From: Zizania palustris
Taxonomy: Eukaryota > Streptophyta > Magnoliopsida > Poales > Poaceae
DNA length: 64,000 nt
Assembly: GCA_019279435.1 (NCBI GenBank)
Contig: JAAALK010000081.1
Location: 24,607,903-24,671,902, forward strand
Direction of reading: 5' to 3'
Shown here piece after piece: positions 33,096-45,070 of the stretch (position 1 is its first letter; the number at the start of each line of letters is the position of its first letter). A program made the translations under genes and the position numbers. A model generated the notes under the pieces. The model had not been told where the DNA came from, did no database searches, and was given only the letters and a program-made list of their open reading frames with translations.

Positions 33096-36084
33096 ATATC
33101 TGTGTATATATATATAACCAGAGCCACGAGTGTAATATCAAAATTTGGCAATCGTCAAAACAAACTGAGGCCAAACTCAAACAAAAATCGGCAATCATCC
33201 AAAATTGCTAAACAAATAACCTATCACATAACTAGATTACCAAATTTTCATGAGGCATTTTCCCCATCACTACCCAGGGCTGAATGAATGAAGCTGATGT
33301 AGTTGAGAGCATCCCAGGGCACACCCAACATCCGACAACTGGGGAACAAAGCTAAATTATAGAGGGGGTCCGTATCCAACCGCACTATCCCTTGTCATCA
33401 CTACCGCCAAAGCACTGCTCAAGATCAGAATTCAGAAACGTTTTCAAATCTAACACCAATCTTTCTGCTAAGCACATGGTGCATTATATATGTGCATTAT
33501 GCATCCATGGCCTGCCACTTTTGTGGTGTACGATCAACCGTCCTTTCATGGCTACCGATCTTGCTCGTGTTGAGCAGAGAAAAATAAAGGTTTCTGAGCT
33601 CAGCTCGATCCACTTGCTGTAGGAAACGTACAACTCAACCGTACTACAGATAATAGAGCTCGCAATTTTTTAGATATTATAGTGGATGTGGAGTTCATAA
33701 CAAGGCTTGTGCATTTAAGTACGATACCATTCGTGCTTTTTTTTGGAACTGAGAGTTCGTACCACTATTTTATGATATTGTCAACTTGCACGCATGATGC
33801 ATTGAACTAGATCTTAAATGTAGATATGCATGCATGACAGCAATTAGTTTATGTTAATTGGTCTTCTTCTTCTCACTCTTGTACATCAGATGAGGAGACA
33901 ATGCAATGTGATGCTTTGGCCTTTTGCAGGGAGCTAGCATAAAGTACTTTGCTCTGCTTATATATCTTTTTCTTCATTAGCCAGGCATTTGATTCCTAAT
34001 TAAAGCATCCAACCAGTAACAGTAATTAGCTGAAGTTTTCTCAGCTCAACTTGCCCATGTGTGTGATGATATGTTGAAGGAAATATGAGGATTCATAAAT
34101 TTATAAGGCCAGCCATCATATTACAAAAGATAACACATTAATTGTTTTTAAGGAATATCGGTATCAAGATGGTTGAGCTGGACATAAATTAATCATAGTT
34201 AAATAAGGATTGCAAGACACATTAACTAGTTGTTTACTCGTTTAACTATGATTGTTTATTTGCTTGGAGGGACAGTACGTACCAGACCAGAATCCATCTG
34301 GTTGCGAGTCAAAACGGCACGTATCTTCTTTCACCAGTGAGGCGAATTAAGGCCGGCAAGAACACGGAGGAAGGAATGCATGGGTGGTGCTGCCGGGGTT
34401 CGTTGTCAGCCACATGCCGGCGAGCAGCACGACGCATGTCCCAGGAATGGACGGCACTTCGCTCATCTTGCGCTTGGCCGTCTGCTTCCTTCTCCTGCTT
34501 CTCGCCATGTGGAAGGAGATAACTGCGCAAATTAAACTGCACAAGCTGTGCGTTTTTTATGTGTCTATTTGGACGCACACAACCGTGCTGATGAACAGTT
34601 TTTGCCGGTAATTGTGGTTCATACTTCATGGACCATGAAAATCGCCTGTTCTTTTGGTATAGGTTTGTGTTTCGGAGACCTGGAAAAAAAATGAATTTTG
34701 CAAGCTCAGTACTGTTATGTTTTGTATAGTTTCTGACTGATCGCATGATTTTTGGAAAATGGCTGTGTCAGCTCAGATAGATAGTATTGAATACAGAAAC
34801 AGATGTGGACTTTTTATTAAACGAAAACAAATACAATAGCATACGTGGAACGAGATGTGAGCACTTGTTGCCGGATCTCATTAGAACTTCAGTTGAGCAT
34901 ACTAGGACAAGAGATGTACTACACATGGCCTTTAAACAAGATCGAACGCATTTAACCTTCTTTAAAAAAAAATACAGTAGCACATATTAGGATACTTTAA
35001 GGCAAAACTATTAAACCAGCATCTTTTGATAAAAACTACTCCGTAGTCTGTACTGCCATTTTTCTAACATATGATTCAAACCGCAAACATTACAAATTCT
35101 CAATTTAAAATTTTGAAAGAAAAAAGGAACAGAGAGTTAACAAACAGCCCAGATACTGACTTTTAGTAAACAATTTCTAGACCAGTTTATATATGATTAT
35201 ACCAACATAATTCCAAAAGGCTGCCACAAAAAATGGAACTTCTGCCTGTATTGTAACTTAGAGAAGCATGCAAGCTCACACTAATCATATACAACTGGAG
35301 AGCTATTCATGAATCATGACATATTTAGGCCCATAGCAAATGGAATAGATAATGTAAATAGAATTGCATTGAATGTACATGTGTCAACTACATGTTGATA
35401 CACTCACCATTTATTATTTTGTTCTGAATGAGACTCTGTATGAAAACACATACTAGTATCACAGTCCGTTTTGCATGTATTTATCCTGCAAGTAATGTCA
35501 TACAAAAAACTCTGAATTTTCTACAGAACAAAGATAGTATTGTCAATCATGCAAAATCAAAAGGTACAACTGAAGGTATGAAAATGTAGCAATTAATTAA
35601 AAAAAAACTCCAAACTTCATGAATCCAAAAGGTAGGACTGAGGACATGAAAATGTAACAATTCAAAAAATTCCAAACTTCTTGAATATAAAATTGTAATA
35701 TAAAAGTTGGCCGGTTATCTTAAATTTTGAATTCAGTTTTTCAAGTGATTTTCCCTTGGGAGCCCACAATTCTAACCCATTCATGTGGATGGGCTGTGAT
35801 TTTAGTTTAAAATCTTGGCCCGTCAATGGGGAATGGACCGAGATTATAGCCTCCCAAACAAACCCTAAAACAGTCCTTTAATCCCCTAATAACAGCTAAG
35901 AACTAGGTGACTGAAATGTCACATACAAAGAGTTTTGCAAATACATGACACATAAGAATGATCCATACGATGTAATAGTTTGATTCACAAACCACAAGAA
36001 CCTGATCAAGGAAGAAGTACATCAACTAGGGATATGCTAAAAATTAATTAACCAACAGGATATCCACAGACAAAGGTTATCTAG
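33096..36084. other. Intergenic DNA with one GC-rich patch
   Basis: Mostly AT-rich with no gene. 34330-34620 is unusually GC-rich and contains short overlapping ORFs; on + one encodes a hydrophobic stretch (LILRLAVCFLLLLLAMW), on minus a basic one. I recognise neither. It may be a fragment of a gene exon. 35570-35690 holds a ~55-bp imperfect direct repeat (aaggta..ctgaaggtatgaaaatgtagcaatt / aaggtaggactgaggacatg). Confidence 0.4.
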
Positions 36085-36089
36085 CCCAC

Positions 36090-36473
36090 TGTCATGGGCA
36101 TGGGCCTAGAAGCCAAGGCCCATAACCTATCCCAATACAGGGTGTGAACAGTACTCATTCGGTACTGTAGTAACAGTTTATGAATGGCTAGTTTACAGAT
36201 AAGATTTGATTTCTTATTTTAGAGATAAGATTAGATTGAGTTGTAATCTATTTCCTATATTTTAGATATTAGATTCTTAAGAGGCAAATCATGCTATCTA
36301 TATAAGTATGGGTTGTATTTCTGTTTCTTTAAGCAAGAAGAATTAGTCTAATCTCTCCCAAATGATCATCATTCCAGTCTAAGATCCTCCTCTCATCTCT
36401 CATCCCTAGAAGCCAACGTCACCCAACTATATTCCTGGCGATGTTTATCCTGTCATGAATTTTGTTCATGACA
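36090..36473 (+). repeat. Solo LTR (384 bp) with CCCAC target duplication
   Basis: Starts TGTCATGGGC and ends TTCATGACA with terminal inverted TGTCATG/CATGACA. Flanked by CCCAC at 36085-36089 and 36474-36478, a perfect 5-bp duplication. A TATA-like ctatataagta lies near 36297. Size and ends fit a small Ty1-copia LTR; no internal region remains, so the element was removed by LTR-LTR recombination. Confidence 0.88.
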
Positions 36474-36639
36474 CCCACTCTCATACTTTTGAGGTTAAAA
36501 AATATAGTTTTTATCAACTTGTATTAAGCAACTTATGTTATGAATCATGTCAGTATATCATCCAAGATGATGACCTCTTAACTTCTAGTAAAGAAAAGAA
36601 GACTTCCACAAACCTTAATGTTGTGGCATGGCCGAATAC

Positions 36640-37880
36640 AGTTAGATGTAGACAGTCATGAATGAATCCTGGTGGTAGATATACTGCAGTAGAGAAGTAG
36701 TAAGCATCTTTACAACTTCCATCGAATGTAGGCTCATTTCCATGTGCACAAGAATATCAAAGAAACTGTCAAGGAAAAAGACATGTGAGTTGAAAAACAC
36801 AATAGTTACAAATGAAAAGGATAGAAGTATAAAACAAATGAAAAGGTCATTATAGATATGCATGATGCATCCATGTCAGGAGAGTTGACTAACTCTGAAA
36901 GAACTTCAACAGCAATGTGTCAGTTATGATCAATGAGGTCCTGAAAACAAGCAAATTATTCTACCATCAACATGAAGCATGGAAAGGATTCAACATGTTA
37001 TCAGAAGCGTATATACAGGAAGCTTCTGTGGTGTCATCCCGCAATGATAAACTAGCTTCCAGTCCTTCGCCCATTCCATCAAAATTTGCTGTAAGTAGTT
37101 ATGAAATAATTAGGGATGTAAGAACTAAGAAGCATTAGAAGATCACAGCATATTGCATAGCAGAAATCATAGCAAGCAGCTCAAGTTACATCACCATGTC
37201 CTGGTAAAACTTATTTGGGCTGCTACAACTTTCTATCATAAATGTATATTCAATTTTTTTGAGAAATCTACTGAATATTACATATTTCCTAAGGTACCAC
37301 TCTTTTTTTATATTTTTTTCTTCTCATAGTCCTAACACTTTCTAGCTGTTTTCAGTTCTCTCTTTCCTTCACGATGAGCAGTTTTCTTCTTTCCTTCCCA
37401 TCTGTATCCTATTCCCCAATACATCCGAGCTCCAACCCCAAGTGGTCATATCAGCAAGGGGATCTCCAATGTCAGAAGCAGTGAACCTATCAGCATGTCC
37501 CAAGAACACCCTAAAAAGTACAACCCTAATTCCTAAGCGCCCAACCATCCAACAACACGGGGACCAACCGGCCAAGCAGGGCGAACGCTAGCCGCTAGAG
37601 CCAGGAATCAGCGAGGCGCACAGGACCTAGGAGCGAGATTGTAGAGTGGGCGGGGCGGGAGACGCGTACTCTGAGGACGAAAGTAACCGCGGCGCCGAAA
37701 CGGAGGAGGCGCTTGGGCAGGACGCCGGGCGAGGAAGTCCGACACGACGTCCTGCAGCGGGCGATTGGTGCGCCGAGAGGAGGTCGACGCACTCGGTGGG
37801 GCGCATACTCCCCGTGAGCGCGGGACGGGCGCCGGCGGCGAGGCCGGCGCATATGGTGGAGTCGAGTAGATAGGGGGCAA
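36640..37880 (-). pseudogene. Possible decayed gene, minus strand, unidentified
   Basis: On minus a GC-rich, CpG-rich block (37880-37600) is followed by AT-rich stretches with splice-like acceptors (ttacag near 37090, ttttcag near 36945, ccttgacag near 36770) in front of short open segments. One reads DLIDHN, a TGA, then HIAVEVLSELVNS, which resembles HEAT-repeat text of importin-type proteins. I cannot join the pieces into a gene; the stop codon and a 24-base gap where an intron should be suggest a broken copy. The GC block would be the first exon. Identification is weak. Confidence 0.3.
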
Positions 37881-38150
37881 TTCGGATTTTTTTTAATAAT
37901 ATATTTTTTATTCAAATTTTCACTGGCATTTTTTCAAAATTTGTAAAAATAGTCTGCCAAGATAGAGTCTCTTTCAGCACATCATCTGTTTTTATTCAAA
38001 TTTTCATTTCTAGCATGTTTTATTAAAAAAATTGTAAAAATAGTCTATTGTCTATCGATGGAGTCTCTGTTACGTGTCAACGGACCATCTACCAATAGAG
38101 GCCTCGTCACCAATACGTGTGTCTCTGTTGGCTAATTTAGCCTCTATTAA
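37881..38150. other. T-rich intergenic DNA
   Basis: T-rich sequence with two imperfect copies of 'tttttattcaaattttca...aaaaatagtct' (37905-37955 and 37990-38045). No gene. Confidence 0.4.
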
Positions 38151-39092
38151 TGTTGACACCAAGATTTGGTAAAACTCAGGCTCATTAAATATCACACGGT
38201 CAATAGAAGTCAATAGGATCTAGTCAAAGAAAATTAAGGAAGCACGTCCATGTCGTGCCCACTAAATGTTGCACGATCAACAGAAGTCAATAGGTTCCGG
38301 TCAAAGAAAGTTAAGGAAGCTCGTCCATTACAAGACGATCGGACGCAGAAGAAGCCGATGGAGATAAGGTACGGAAAAGAGAAGATAAAGATTATCCATA
38401 AATCGGTTAAGATAGAGTATTTGGACGACAAGTATCCGGATTATAAATATGTATCCCTAGTTAGCTTAGAAAAACACACATCTCTGTCAATTAACTAATC
38501 GGCGCATCGTCGCCCTTGGTCTCCAGTGTTTATTCCGGCGGGGTTCAGCACTCGGAGCTGGGCTACATCGTTTCGATTTTCGGTGAAGAGGTGAGTCCCG
38601 CCACCCCTTATGTTCGTACTGATTAGATCAATATACTCACGGTTGCATCAATTTAGTTTAATCTCTTAAGGTGAACCTTGAAACAGTACGGCCATTGGTT
38701 GTTCTAGGTGTATTAGCTAGGTCTAAGGTTGCATTAGTTTAGTTTGATTTCTTATATTGATGTGATCTAGGTGTAATAGTTTGAGTCTTCATTAGTTAAG
38801 TCTGATATCTCTTGCTATTGTATCTTCTTAATGTTGTATACCGTTCATCTAGATAAAGTATGGCAGATTCTTTGATATATTATTAGTTAAGCACGCTTGC
38901 TCGATCACTTGATCTTATGTCATTGGCCTTATGACCGATCGACATGATATGTCATCGGCTCAATAACCGATAAGCTATACTACTAATGTCATATTTCCTA
39001 TTTTTTATCAGTTGCAAGGTCAAACTGATTGACACGCCTTAAATCCTTTCTATAAGAACGTAGGATCTGCACTGGAGCTACATGTGTGTCAA
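38151..39092 (+). repeat. Gypsy LTR fragment (TGTTGACAC family)
   Basis: Begins TGTTGACACCAAGATTTGGT and shares a long diverged region with 50198-50645, including 'aagataaagattatc', 'cagcactcggagctgg' and 'gaagaggtgagtc.cgccacc'. It probably ends near tgtgtgtca at 39092. No internal domains on either side, so it is a remnant. Confidence 0.6.
38187..38340 (+). repeat. Tandem duplication of ~84 bp within gypsy LTR
   Basis: Two adjacent copies of a unit containing 'gaagtcaatagg' and 'gtcaaagaaa.ttaaggaagc'. The 50198 LTR has a single copy, so the duplication happened in this copy or its sublineage. Confidence 0.75.
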
Positions 39093-39900
39093 AGTATGAC
39101 TAAAAACACACCAACAATTAGCATGTCATTTATCGATAGAGATCAAACTAGAGAGTGTTTTTACTAGTGTGTCAACTGGCAGGCGCTTGTCAGCAAGCCA
39201 TTTGTCGATAAAGACTTTGTCAACAAACAATTTACCGACAAAGGTTCTGTCGGCGGATGGTCTCTCTCGAGACAGAGGCTTATCGTTTAAGACTATTTGC
39301 AAAGTTTTAAAAAAACGCATACCGAAAATACAAAATGAAACTTCAACTTCGAATAAAAATATATTATTTTCTTAAAAAAGTCCGTGCAATTATACAGGTT
39401 TAGTTGGGCCAGCCCGATAAGCTTAGTGGGCCAGGTCAATGTCAAATCCAGATCTAAAAGACTACGTGGGAGAAAACCAACTGACCGACCCAATCGTTTT
39501 AAATCATTTCTTTCTTCTTTTAAACAGTTTTAACTTTCAAATCATTTTTGATACACAAGTTTGAAATACGTTGCCAAAGGTGAGTTATTTGCTCGCCAAA
39601 AAAAAGGACGGAGCTGCAGTGGCTTGGTGCGTTTCTTGAATTATACGTAAGTTCCGGTTGATACCACCGGCGCCATGGCCATGCCCGCGGCGTGACCCCG
39701 GAACCCGTGTGCTGTTGAGCTGGCCTCCCTCCTTCAATGGCGGGCCTGCACTTGCGGAAGTAGTTGCGCCCATTTACTTGCCACTTAATGGCGTCGCAGT
39801 AATTAACCAGTAGGCACAGTTGCTACCGGCTGCCGGCGGCGGCGACCCGGTACACTGCCGCCGCCGGCACACCTAACATTCCCTGCCTTCTTCCTCTCCC
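39093..39900 (+). other. Upstream region of the carboxylesterase gene
   Basis: 39150-39300 has repeated 'gtcgataaag/ttgtcaacaaac/ttaccgacaaag' blocks resembling CACTA subterminal repeats. 39660-39900 becomes GC-rich towards the gene. No ORF is supported. Confidence 0.45.
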
Positions 39901-39907
39901 ATAAATA
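39901..39907 (+). promoter_or_regulatory. TATA-like box of the carboxylesterase gene
   Basis: ATAAATA 110 bp before the ATG at 40018, the only such motif in a GC-rich stretch, preceded by a CT-rich run typical of grass promoters. Confidence 0.6.
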
Positions 39908-40017
39908 CGCGCCAAAGGCGCCTCTAAGAAAGCTTGAGCTGAGCTCAGCAACAGCCTTGTAGTGTGAGTGCTGTCTACTTGTCTAGTTGTCTTCTCCTGC
40001 TCCGGCCGGCTGTGGAT

Positions 40018-41079
40018 ATGGGGGAGGCGGCGGAGGATCCGGCGAAGCGGAGGGCGGTGGCGCCGCCGATGCCGTGGAGGACGCGGCTGACTATACTTGC
40101 CGCGGGTTACCTCACCGACTCCACTCTCCGCGCAGACGGCACCGTCAACCGCCGCCTGCTCAACTTCCTCGACCCGCGGGTCCCGGCGTCCGCGGCGCCG
40201 CGCAACGGCGTCTCTTCGCGGGACGTCGACGTGGACCCCGCGATCCCGCTCCGCGCGCGCCTATTCATCCCCTGCCCCGCGGGCAGCGGCGGCGAAGCGG
40301 TTCCCGTCGTCGTGTTCTTCCACGGCGGCGGGTTCACGTACCTGTCGGCGGCGTCCAGCGCCTACGACGCCGTGTGCCGGCGCATCGCCAGGTACAGCGG
40401 TGCGGCCGTGCTGTCCGTCGACTACCGCCGATCGCCGGAGCACCGCTTCCCAGCAGCCTACGACGATGGGTTCGCGGCGCTCCGCTTCCTCGACGACCCC
40501 AAGAAGCACCCGGCTGACGTCGTCCCACTCGACGTCTCCCGCTGCTTCCTAGCCGGGGACAGCGCCGGCGCCAACATCGCCCACCACGTCGCCCGCCGCT
40601 ACGCGCTCGCCTCTCCGACGACCTTCAACACCCTCCGCGTCGCCAGCCTCATCGCCATCCAGCCCTTCTTCGGCGGCGAGGAGCGTACCCCCGCGGAGCT
40701 CCGCCTCGTCGGCGCGCCCATCGTGTCCGTCCCCCGCACGGACTGGCTCTGGCGCGCGTTCCTCCCACCTGGGGCCGACCGCACCCACCAGGCCGCCCAC
40801 GCCGCCTCCCTCGCTGGAGCCGCCGGCATTGACTCCCCGGTCTTCCCTCCAACCACGGTGGTGATCGGCGGCTACGACCCTCTCCAAGACTGGCAGCGCC
40901 GCTACTGCGAGACTCTCCAGCTGAAAGGGAAGACGGTGCGTGTCGTAGACTACCCGAACGCCATCCACGCCTTCTACCTCTTCCCGGAGTTCGCCGAGTC
41001 GCGGGACCTCATGCTGCGGATAAAGGAGGTCGTCGCCGGCGACGGCAACCAGCGGAGCGGCGGGGAGCACGAGCCTTGA
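40018..41079 (+). CDS. CXE18-like carboxylesterase (alpha/beta hydrolase, GID1-related family)
   Basis: 353 residues, single exon, intact. Start at the first ATG in frame (MGEAAEDPAKRR); a longer reading begins only at a non-ATG codon. The plant CXE class hydrolyses carboxylic esters of small molecules in the cytosol. Features in order: N-terminal PMPWRTRLTILAAGYLTD and VNRRLLNFLD, oxyanion-hole HGGGFTYLS at about residue 100, SVDYRRSPEHRFPAAYDDG, nucleophile GDSAGAN at about residue 182, IQPFFGGEERTPAE, acid GGYDPLQDWQR at about residue 284 and histidine NAIHAFYLFPE at about residue 318. The Ser-Asp-His triad is complete, so it should be an active enzyme, not a gibberellin receptor, in which the histidine is replaced. 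The FFGGEERT and DWQR motifs match Arabidopsis CXE18 rather than GID1. Codon third positions are almost all G/C, unlike the surrounding TE DNA. Substrate unknown. Confidence 0.9.
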   Translation: MGEAAEDPAKRRAVAPPMPWRTRLTILAAGYLTDSTLRADGTVNRRLLNFLDPRVPASAAPRNGVSSRDVDVDPAIPLRARLFIPCPAGSGGEAVPVVVFFHGGGFTYLSAASSAYDAVCRRIARYSGAAVLSVDYRRSPEHRFPAAYDDGFAALRFLDDPKKHPADVVPLDVSRCFLAGDSAGANIAHHVARRYALASPTTFNTLRVASLIAIQPFFGGEERTPAELRLVGAPIVSVPRTDWLWRAFLPPGADRTHQAAHAASLAGAAGIDSPVFPPTTVVIGGYDPLQDWQRRYCETLQLKGKTVRVVDYPNAIHAFYLFPEFAESRDLMLRIKEVVAGDGNQRSGGEHEP

Positions 41080-41684
41080 CTGGTCGGTGTCACCGTGTCA
41101 GTACACAGTGACACGTTGCAGCTATCACCAGTCCTGTGTAGATGACGTACGTGTGGTTTGGGATTCATCCCGTGTAGTGTTGTTACTGTGTTTGTATTAA
41201 TTGTATCATACGTGTTGTTAATTGTTATTGTATCGTTCTCCGTTTTTCGATGACGAAGTTGAATTTTACGTCAATTTGATTATTTGTCTTATTTTTTTTT
41301 TAAAAAAATATCATTTATTTTGTTATAATTTGTTTTTTATTGAAAGTGCTTCAAGTATAATTTATATTTTTGTATATTTATATAAATTTTTTAAATAAAA
41401 CGAACGGTGTCATTTAAAAGTGAATTGAGGGAGTATCATGGTAAATAATTCTCTCTTTTAAAAGGACATCAATTAATTGGTTACAATCAAATCTTAAATT
41501 TTAAAATATTATAGATTAAAAATTATTATTAGTTTTTTTTCTAAAAATATTATAATGTGTTTATAAATATAAATTAAAAGTAAGACGTTACTATTTTCAT
41601 TGTAACATACCCCTCTATTTTATAATTTTATAATCTAAGATCTGAATATGACACTGAAAATAGCAGTAGTAAAAGTTGCCAATC
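41080..41684. other. 3' flank of carboxylesterase, MITE-like debris
   Basis: Probable 3' UTR to ~41250. 41270-41640 is very AT-rich with 'gagggagta' and 'cccctctattttataa' ends typical of old Stowaway-type debris. No gene. Confidence 0.45.
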
Positions 41685-41907
41685 AAATTATAGCTTAAGT
41701 TATAATAGTAAATGACTAATAACTTCATAAAATGTTTAGTTCAACATCAACATATTAAATCGTTAATAAAAATATATTATAATTTGGTATGCGAACAAAA
41801 TGTTGATAGACTATCGTAAAAACGCTCTAATTTAATTATATTTTTTACATTTTTTATACATATGTAATTAGAAAAAATAGCATGTAAGTATTGCATATCT
41901 TTACTAA

Positions 41908-42247
41908 GGCTATTCACAGTGGTGAGTTTCGTAACACTATTTTCTAGAAGACTATATCAGCTTTACAACTGAATGAAATACTCTTTTTCAGTTGAGAGTT
42001 TCATTTCACTATTTTCTAGGTTAACCAATGTAATTAAATATTTTGCAACTGAATTAAATACGCTCTCTTCGATAAAACGATTTGCTCACAATGACCGTTT
42101 TATTTTGTTTCATCCGTCTTAAAAATGGGTTAACACCATGTAACGGAGATGACACTGTTTTTCTCTTCTCACATTAATTTAATATTATATCAGTAGAAAA
42201 TCTAATATATCACGATAATTAATACAATGAAAACGCTGTTAATAGCC
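41908..42247. mobile_element. Tourist-like MITE (340 bp), TAA duplication
   Basis: Ends GGCTATTCACAG and CTGTTAATAGCC are inverted repeats; TAA at 41905-41907 and 42248-42250. Copy 2 has the uninterrupted site (tttactaaccgacg near 50906), so the boundaries are confirmed by an empty site in the same window. Confidence 0.9.
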
Positions 42248-42841
42248 TAACCGACGTTGTACTGGTATTAATAATTGCGGTTGGTCGGTGGAGAAATTTG
42301 GTGTTATTAGAGCGCGTGGGAATGAGATTATAACCCTCGTGTCGTCACCGACATATAATATGGTTGCAAAAGATAATTCCTCAATTAAAATTTAGCAAAT
42401 ATCTCAATAAAATAACTCTAATCATCTCTCCGTCTCATTACTTAGACCATCTTCAATTGTGCTCTCATCTAGCTTTCTAAAATTAAATTTTAGATATTTT
42501 TTTAAAAAAAATCACGCTACAACAATATTCAGATGTCCTAAGTGGGCCCTTAAATCACCTCTCCTTTCTATCAAGAGTAGTAACTTTCTTTCTAATTCTT
42601 TTTAAAATACAGGGGTTGAGATTATAAGGATGTTGCTGTAAATTGAATAATTTTTAGACATCACCAAAATTTAGAATGATTTCTATACGAAATTTTAGGG
42701 AATAAAAGATAGAAATTATCTTCTCTTGTTATTTATGCTCTTATTGATGATGATTATTATGTTAAAATCCAGCCCTCCCTAAATATACCGTTAAACAGGT
42801 TAAAATTCAAATCCAAAATTTTAAAATTTAACATGTTTTGT

Positions 42842-44500
42842 TGGACCAGAAACTATGCGTAATCTGATCACACAGTACCAGTGGGCCAACAGAAAGGCCA
42901 TTCCAAGCAAAGTTTCATGTATTTGCAGCTTAAGGTAACACCTCTAGATGGAAGATTTTTTTTAAGACAATCAAATTTAATCCTAGGTTCCGTTTGGCTC
43001 TGTCGTGAGTCGCGAAAAAACTTTTGTAAACTATTTGCTATAAAAAAGTTGTTGTGATTTGTCTGCTGTGGAAAAACTAAAAGTCATTTAATTGAAGCTA
43101 CTATGAAAAGGTTATTATGAGCTGACTATTTTTTATAACTGACATAATTTTCATCATTATAATATTCTATACATATATATAAATAGGGAATAGTCAACAT
43201 GATGCAACTAAATAACTGAAAAATATATTAGATAAATAAAAAGTCCATTGTTTATTGATGAGGACATCACCGGTTGGGATATGACCATACGTATGCATTA
43301 TAATAAATAATCCAAGGTGCATGCATTCTATATTAGATTTACATTTTATTTATTTGAACCATATATGCTACACCATGAAATATGTTGTTATTCAATTACA
43401 GAAATACTTACATTGATCGAGTGACATATTGAGAGCACATCAAGGGAACAGAACATTATGGAAGTTGATTGAGGACCAAGTCAAGCCCATCCAAAGATAA
43501 TATATAAATTTGAGACGTTACTTTTATGTGAATAGAAGGTGAAGATAAAGTTCTACCTATTTTCAATTCAGACTCGAATTACTCAGACAACACCGGATTC
43601 AAACATGCATAACTATTACATGGAACCTCCAATTTCAATGATTTTAGACTTTTTGGAAATCTTGAGAAGTTCTCTTTCCAATAGATCCAGTCACACCTCC
43701 AAATTACATACGAGGATATCTCAATCATCAAATAATGTGTGTTCATTTTCCAGTCCGAACCGTTTAAACCCATAAGCCTTGTAACCGAGTTGTATTCATA
43801 TAGAACTCCCTTTGGCTGACCTCCACACGTCCATAACCTTATAAATACCCCCTGGCCATCGCTTTTAGATTGAGTTTTGTTTAGATCAAAGTTTAGCTTC
43901 GCTAACCCGTGATCGTCTAGTTTGCTAGTTACACGTTATAGAACTCCACCTTGTTATCAATCTGAGTTGCTTATTTATCTTGTTCTTGCTTGTTCTTCGA
44001 TTGCTTGTAGGAACACATACCCTCGTGATTGGGATGATCGTGCTGCCGCAAGGACACGGCAACCTCTGGAGTTGGTGTATCAATCGCTAAGGCGCAACAC
44101 AAACGTCTCATACGGTTGTAGTCACATCGTCAATATCTCTCCATCCTCAATCGAATATATATGTCTCATCGAAAGATTGGGATACCCTCGCCCTCATCAT
44201 TCATCTCATAAAGTAATTGCTAACCACGTAGCTCTCTCATGAAATTATGTGATACAATACAGACCATAATGATGTTAGATCAATCAAGACACCTTAAATT
44301 CATGCTATCCAATTTGTACTAAAAACAGAAAAGCAAGATCCAAACTGCTTTTAAATTTGTACTAGAAAAAAACTGCTTTTCGTGGAAAAAAGGTGGTTTG
44401 GTAAACCCGTTTAGTTCTTTTTTCACAGCAGAAGCAAATTTAAAAACAAAACGCATCCCTAGTTGAACCGTAAATTCAATATAAATCTTGAAATTAGAGT
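42842..44500. mobile_element. 1.65-kb insertion in copy 1, unclassified
   Basis: Absent from copy 2, where 'ttgtttggttgagctaaaaatatcc' is continuous. 43840-44240 has an LTR-like promoter (ataaataccccctgg) and leader composition. The outer parts have 'ctaggttccgtttggc' and 'acgcatccctag', possibly inverted ends of a DNA element. It may be composite. No intact ORF. Confidence 0.5.
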
Positions 44501-44597
44501 TGTGCTAAATATATTCTTTAGTGGAATTAGAGTACATGCTTTGACCGTAACTTTTATTAAGTTTGACTGTAATTATGTTGTAAGTGTCACTTACTTT

Positions 44598-44870
44598 GGT
44601 TTAGGGTTCGTTTGGGTGGATTAAAATTAATTGTTAGCTGGAACTAATAATTAGTTGGCTAATAATTAGTTCACACATGTTTGGATCATTAGACTAATAC
44701 CTGAAAAAAGAGTAAAACACCCCTATTAGCTCATATTAATTCATTTTTGTGGACTAATGGCTAATCGTTAGTTGGTTCATGAACTAATAATTAGTTTAGT
44801 AATTAGTTGGGTTGTTTGGATGAACTAAAGCTAAAAATTAGTTGTTTTTGCTAAATGTGTTAATCTCGCA
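44598..44870. mobile_element. MITE (~270 bp)
   Basis: Ends gggttcgtttgggtggatta and tttggatgaactaaagct are imperfect inverted repeats, and 'aactaataattagtt' recurs in both arms. Absent from copy 2 at the matching point. Confidence 0.65.
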
Positions 44871-45070
44871 CGTGCGCATTTGAATAACCCTTAATTTTTC
44901 CGAAACATTTTCACTAATACCAGATGAGAAGTATATTCTATCAAATATGATGGTTTTAAAAGGAAGAAACGACACTCCCTTTGTACTAAATCTTTTTAAT
45001 TAGAGAATTAGATGTGTGATCAATTGTTTTGTACTTATTAGTCCCCGTTCTTACGTATAATGAGCAGTTA

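Noticed and set aside
39987..40552. Long ORFs in other frames and on minus over the carboxylesterase
   Set aside because: Shadows of a high-GC3 gene; Arg/Ala/Pro-rich with no domain, while the frame with HGGG, GDSAGAN and the catalytic histidine is clearly the coding one.
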